From positions 83,746,217 through 83,810,216 of the forward strand of contig CM035406.1 of assembly GCA_020310875.1 (NCBI GenBank): a stretch of 64,000 nucleotides of DNA, read 5' to 3'. The notes under the pieces were generated by a model, which was given only the letters and a program-made list of their open reading frames with translations, was not told the origin of the DNA and did not search any database. Shown here one piece after another: positions 58,738-64,000 of the stretch; positions within the stretch are counted from its first letter, which is position 1, and every line of letters starts with the position of its first letter. The translations under genes were made by a program, and so were the position numbers. This DNA comes from Ceratopteris richardii. Its lineage: Eukaryota; Streptophyta; Polypodiopsida; Polypodiales; Pteridaceae.

Positions 58738-60035
58738 TTTTTTTTTTAATATAAAGGAAGTTCGGCATAAGCCTACTCTCCCGGACTTGAATTAAATAAA
58801 GAAAAGAAGAGTACAAAAGAAGGGGACTAGTGCCCACGGGACCCCCCAAATCCCACAAAGCAGGGGAAGCTTTTACAGAGCTTAGATGACATTACAAAGA
58901 AGGTTAATTACCCTCTCATCACCCTCATGTGGGGCCCACTTAGGTTTAAGCTTGTTATCGATCAAAAGGAGTAATTGATGATGCCTAAAGGGGGGTGATT
59001 TTTTACAGTTGACAATCCTTTTGCCAAGGAGGAACATCGATTTCTCAATTGACCACTCCTTGGGGGAGTCACCGAAGTTGAGAGCACATCTTTCCCGCCA
59101 GATTTTCCATAGGACCTCCCCTCTGATGGCGTTCCAGAGAGTCGCGGAGCAGCCGATCGCTTCTCCCAGCAGGGCTTGCTACCAACTGAGATGTTTTTGA
59201 AGTCTAAGTCTCTTTCCAACCACCTGCCAGAGTCTGTTGGAGTGGGGGCAGGTAAAGAAGATGTGTGAAACATCTTCGATAGACCGGTGACAGCGTTTGC
59301 ACCAGGGAGGGGTCCCACAAATTTTGCTAGCCTTAAGGTTGGTCCAGATTCCATGATGAAGAATTTGCCATAAGAGGACAGACTTTTTGATTTCTATGAG
59401 GGGGTGCCAGATAGTCATGAACCTCATGTCCCACCGAAGCCGCGTCCATGACAGGCACCACTTTTTGTTGAGGTTAACCTGATAGTCGATCGTTTCTTTG
59501 ATGTTCGGGATTTTTGATAGGCTATTCCCATTGTGCCATTTGAGACCAAGCGAGCTCGACGTGTCGTGTCCCATGAGAAGGCGAACTTTGTGTCGGTCCC
59601 AGGCGAGACATCTGCTTTGCAAAGTGTTCCATTCCTCATGCGAAATGTTGATGCTAGGGTCAATATCCTCAAAGTTGATCCAGCGGTTGGAGTCTTGTTT
59701 CCAAAGATGTTTCCATTTTTTGAAGCCTTTGTTCCATAGCTTCTTGGCGTTTTGAATGTTCCAAGATTCCACACTCCGGATGCCATGGATCGGAAACCAG
59801 ATAGAGTCGTTTTGTCTGATACCGGCAGCCCACTTCCAGTCTTCACTTATTCTTGTGAAGCTTTTGACTTTATTCCAACTCTTCCAAAGGGAGCACACCA
59901 GATTAGAGCCTTTCAGGAAGACGGGGAACGGGGAAAACAGCAAGGTCCTTTCTTTCTCCACGTTCTTTAGTTAGAAGATATAGTCCATCTTGTCTTGAAA
60001 CCGTAGCTCCAGAGAGAAACATTGGGAAGATGGAG
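58738..60035 (-). mobile_element. LINE-3: 5'-truncated LINE, minus strand
   Basis: The poly-T at 58738-58749 marks the 3' tail. Coding on the minus strand (about 59060-60000) gives SVLLWQILHHGIWTNLKASK, then WCKRCHRSIEDVSHIFFTCP, the CxxC...H...C zf-RVT domain, preceded by a linker with WHNGNSLSKIPNIKETIDY. The C-terminal tail IGCSATLWNAIRGEVLWKIW matches LINE-2. The zf-RVT stretch is open for 260 residues (59179-59961); the frame changes before the C-terminal tail. The same LINE family is represented at 51113-51562. Confidence 0.85.
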
Positions 60036-60040
60036 ACTTA

Positions 60041-60076
<36 letters not shown>

Positions 60077-61102
60077 CCTCTTACAGAGAGGTGGCACCGT
60101 CTATAACATCAATGATAAAGTGCAAGACATAGCTTTGTGTGCGTGAGCACCTCTTAATTAGAAGATGCATGTGTGGATACACATTGTCATTTAGCATATT
60201 TGATGGTTTCCACAAATGATTTCTGTTGGGAAGCCGGATGTTGAGGGCGCTTCTATTACAAATTTAGCTCCAAGCTTCTCCTAGAATAAGGCACATGTAG
60301 AGTGTTTCTTGGTAACTATTAGAAGGAATCGACACTCTTTCTCTACTATGGGAGAGGTATTGGACGTAGGAAAACTCTGTAATGGTGGTGAATTTGAATA
60401 TGCCACAACTTGCCATGAATGTGCAATCGTGTAGTGTTCCATGCTTTGGTAGATGGAGGAGTCATTTCTACTATTGCTGCATCAAGGATTGATGTCTTTC
60501 AAACAAGCCACATTCAAAGGCAAGGGTGCCACATGCATGTCTATGAGTATCCAAGGCATCAACGCACTAGTATGACAAATTTAATGTGCACTTGGTATAC
60601 CAAGAGAGTGGTCATCTGCATGCACTATCAAAAACAGCATCCGAAGGCCAAGATAATATGAAATGAGTTTGCCACATGCATAAGAGCGACACCAACATAA
60701 ATCCAAATAGTGCTTATGAGAACTTGAAGAATGTTGAGAGATACAACAAATGCCACCAAAAACAAGCACATAGTGGTTATAACCACACTAACTCTACATG
60801 TGTTTATGAGCACTTCACAATGATGAGAGTAATTATCAACTCCATGTCATGACCACATAAATGAAGTGAACCAATAAAGGTTCTCGCACAAAAGAGAGTG
60901 GGTGGGAAGGAAAGAACTGTGAAAGGGTGGGGAAATTATGACAAAGAAGGGTGGGAGGGTGTGCAAATGGGCAAAATGAAGCTCAAAAGAGTGTAAATTG
61001 ATGGCAAACACTTCTCCAAATGGGTGGAGAGCAACAGATCAAGCTCAAGCACCACCACCAACAAAATCACCACAAAATACACCACCAAGACCTCCACCTA
61101 GC
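60036..61102. other. Unassigned stretch, (CT)n at its start
   Basis: (CT)n lies at 60037-60074. The rest is AT-rich without recognised coding. The part next to 61103 may be the leader of the LTR element described next, reading leftward. Confidence 0.5.
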
Positions 61103-61114
61103 ACTCTTATACCA
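61103..61114 (-). promoter_or_regulatory. Primer-site-like sequence beside the candidate LTR
   Basis: On the minus strand it reads TGGTATAAGAGT, directly after the LTR end. It resembles TGGTATCAGAGC with two differences. Confidence 0.6.
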
Positions 61115-61505
61115 TGTAGAGAGTACATGCACGAAAGCAAAATGAAAATAAGAGTGTACTCACAAAAGAAAGAGTGTGAGAGACTCAAAGTGAGTAGACC
61201 AAGAAATGACTAAACTCACATGGATTAGAAATGAGCTTGCCAAGAGCGTGGAGTACGATCATCAAGCTTCTAAACAAGTACAAATCCGGGTAGAGGCCCT
61301 CCTTATATAGATTTGAGAAGGGCTCTCCAAAGTACATCTCATGTGGGATATTTCCCATCAAAGGAGATTGAATACAATGGTAGAAGCAAATGGCAAGGTA
61401 CCCAAATACAAAAGATATAATGTAAAATGGAAATGGAATGGAAACAAAATAGAAATAGAGTGACTCCAATATACAAAAGGGAGATGCACTCTCATATTCT
61501 CAACA
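61115..61505 (-). repeat. Candidate LTR (391 bp)
   Basis: On the minus strand it starts TGTTGAGAATATGAGAG and ends CTCTACA, giving TG...CA ends. It contains a TATA box (CTATATAAGG, 61310-61301) and is followed at once by a primer-like site. No second copy lies in the window, so it is either one end of a broken element or the relic of one. Confidence 0.55.
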
Positions 61506-61509
61506 GGGA

Positions 61510-63340
61510 CTAGATGCACATATTTATCAACACCGGGTTGTCCTTAAACCAGATGCTTATCTAGCTAAACAACAAAGATACTGGATGAGCCCCGATTATG
61601 CAAAATAGGTGAAGGAGGAAATTAATCGTCTATTGTGAGTAGGATTCATTGACCCTATTGAACTTGCAAAATGGATCTCACCTATTGTCATTGTGCCAAT
61701 GAAAAATAAACAACTCAAAATCTATGTGGACTATCATAAATTCAATGTAGCTAGTATTCTAGAACCCCTTTTTTGCTACCATTTTTAGAAAATATGCTTG
61801 ATGAAGTGGCATGGCAGAAGGGGATGTTCCTAAAACATTTATTACTAATTGGGTCATTTATGCATGTATTACCATGTGGTTTAGTTTAAAAATGCACCAA
61901 GTATGTTCCAACACTCTATGGAAGATATCCTCTCACCTTACCTAACAAGCTTCATGCACATCTTCTTGGATGAATTTTCGATTTTTGGTGCGAAGGTGGA
62001 TCATTTGTAGCATCTTTGATTGTGCTTCCTCAACTGTCGTGAATATAGATTATGCCTTAACCCTACAAAATCCATGGCAAATTATTCAACCATATTATCT
62101 CCCATCAAAGTACACAAGTTGATCCTTATAAAGTGCACGCTATACTCACTACCACACCTCCAAAATCCTTGAAATAATTTCTCCTTTTTTTAGGAAAATT
62201 CTGATGGCATGGTCACCATCTACGTAATTGGTTCATGCATTTAACTATTCCCCTCACTTGCTTAACTACGGTAGCTGCTCGCAAGCTCTAGTGGAACAAT
62301 GAATGTCACACTAGCTTTCGTTGCCTAAAGTAGCTATTGAGTCAAGCAAACATCCTCCAAGCACGACAATGAGATTTAATCTTTCATGTTTTTGTCGATG
62401 CCTCTAACATTCCCATTGGTAGTGTCTTAACACAATTACATGAAAAGTGGTATCATCTGGTCTATTATGCTAGCAGAGGATAGTAGTCGCAAAGAGGAAT
62501 TACTCCATCATGGAATGTGAGTATCTCAGTCTTGTTTACTCTATCAAGAAGTTTTGACACTATCTTTTAGGCCGTAAATTCAGTTTTTATGTTGACCATT
62601 CAGCATTGAAATATCTAGTGCACCAACAGAATCTAGGTAGTCGATTAGCATGATGGGTTTTACTTCTTTAGGAACTCGACTATGACATCATCCATCGGTG
62701 CCAATCTTCTCATGGGAGAGAAGATTTTCTCTCTTAGCTTGATTCTGATGAAGCGTCGAATAATGTGGATGATTCTTCACCTGCAATCTACATATCACAA
62801 CCCACTATTTACCTTGTTGCTTGGGATTTAGCAGATTCGTACTATCACATGTTATTGAACTTATCAACCACTAGCTATCTCTTGAACTCCCTCCCCATTG
62901 TTGCTCATCAAAGTTAGCCTTATACAGCCTTGGATTTTTCATTATTGTTGGCCAATTATATTATTTTGATCCATTGAGAGCATGGCCTCAATGTGTCCCC
63001 ATCCATGAGGTTCTTTTTATCTTGACACTCTCATTTATACTTCACTAGAGGTCATTTCTTCGCATGTTTACTTATAAGAAATTGTTGCAGAGTGAACTCT
63101 CATGGCCAAGGATGCAACGGGATACTCATCAGTACATCCCCATTAGAGAACTCGCAAACCATTACCTCTTAATCATTTTCCACTTCAACTTGTTCTGCCT
63201 CTCAAACCCTTCAATTAAAAGTGGCGATTTGATTTTGTTGGACCTATCATGCCACATGTTGTCCTCAGCAACAATCACTACATAATCAGCTTTACAGATT
63301 ATGCCACTCCATGGTGTTGACCGGATCTCGCAAATGCATG
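61510..63340 (+). mobile_element. Ty3/gypsy pol, heavily decayed
   Basis: Plus strand. Fragments recall RT (HRVVLKPDAYLAKQQRYW, WISPIVIVPMKNKQLKIYVD, FLDEFSIFG), RNase H (FVDASNIPIG-like, then a Tyr/Ala/Ser block) and the zinc-binding and core start of integrase near 63100-63300. Many breaks, and no LTR recognised. It is a separate, older and more decayed insertion than the gypsy element at 156-8400. Confidence 0.7.
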
Positions 63341-64000
63341 TATGCAGAGGATAGTATAAAAATGAAATCTCATAAAAGCATAAACAAAGTAGATAGAGAC
63401 AAGAAAGTGGACACAAGATTGGATACAATCTCCCCCCACATAATCTAATGGATGAGTCTATCAGAGCATGTGTATTTATAGGTATTTTTCATTACATCTT
63501 GAATAGAAGATACATGAGGGTAGTGATTTAAAAAGCGTGCATCATCTCTTTTCAAGTGCTTTACTATTTCAACAAAAATGTTGCTTTCTAAAGCGATCTA
63601 TTAGTTTTAGAAAAAAATAACTAGAATACTATCTTCTAAATATTCTTCTAAATATCTTTCAAAATATCCAAATAAGTCCACGTGCATTTACACCCTCATG
63701 AGTCTTCACCTGGTAAATCAAAACACAAATCACATTAAAAACCTCAAGAAATCAAAATCCATATAACATAACATTATTCCATAAAGTATAACATGCCTCC
63801 CAGTTGAAAAGGAGCTGACCTCAGTTGATAAGAATAAAATAGACATGGATGGACACTCCCATGTCCCATCAATGAACAATCATAAGCATGCTCCATGTAA
63901 AAACACATGCATGTAATCGGAAAACTAGAATTTAATGTATCTATGAATGATATGCACAAATCAAATGATGTGTGAAGTTAGTGATGTTTTATTAATCCAT
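63341..64000. other. Unassigned stretch
   Basis: No gene recognised. A pyrimidine run (ATCTCCCCCCACA, about 63430) and TGTTGACC at 63317 might be parts of an LTR, but no pair could be found. Confidence 0.4.

Overview
Organism and overall character. The window looks like repeat-dominated chromosomal DNA of a land plant. Three things point there: clusters of the plant-type telomere motif TTTAGGG lying inside the sequence, four Copia retrotransposons primed by the usual plant initiator-Met tRNA site (TGGTATCAGAGC), and CACTA transposons, LINEs and tRNA-headed SINEs typical of plants. I found no convincing host protein gene, rRNA or tRNA gene. The species cannot be read from the sequence; a large-genome plant is an inference from the depth of nesting.

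Layout. 1-195 is a scrap of a Copia element (+). 156-8400 is a decayed Ty3/gypsy element (-) in which a retropepsin-like ORF and several extra ORFs lie downstream of integrase. From 8400 to 47988 one LINE (+) is split into four pieces by three insertions: Copia-A (10335-15489, +, identical LTRs, TSD ATATT), a one-ended CACTA fragment (15563-18825), and Copia-B (19033-47126, -). Copia-B is split at its gag start codon by a 23-kb CACTA element, CACTA-1 (23548-46534, TSD CAT). CACTA-1 holds Copia-C (25895-44204, -, TSD ACACA), and the Copia-C leader holds Copia-D (36891-43325, -, TSD AAACT). A tandem duplication of about 5.77 kb (26769-32538 and 32539-38284) later copied the Copia-C body plus the 3' end of Copia-D. 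The stack is therefore LINE > Copia-B > CACTA-1 > Copia-C > Copia-D, and target-site duplications support every Copia and CACTA-1 step.

Right part. 47989-51112 is mostly unassigned but holds two tRNA-related SINEs, one with an 18-bp TSD. 51113-51562 is a 5'-truncated LINE end (+). 51803-55351 is a complete short CACTA element, CACTA-2 (TSD AGG). 55355-58737 has no recognisable gene, only a CpG-rich patch and small repeats. 58738-60035 is another LINE 3' part (-). 61115-61505 is a candidate LTR with TATA box and primer site (-). 61510-63340 is a heavily decayed Ty3/gypsy pol (+).

Most interesting signal. The three CACTA elements share an exon-like cassette of about 87 nt, present eight times. 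Seven copies follow a 3' splice-site-like AG, usually TTTTGCAG, and seven end at GTAAGTG. All keep one open frame encoding a peptide of about 29 residues with a conserved L-A-S-x-x-W-N core. The cassettes are separated by intron-like spacers of (GA)n, (CA/TACA)n and telomere-like TTTAGGG motifs. No transposase is visible, so these look like non-autonomous CACTA elements carrying an amplified mini-exon. Both complete elements also carry a long hairpin just inside the 3' end.
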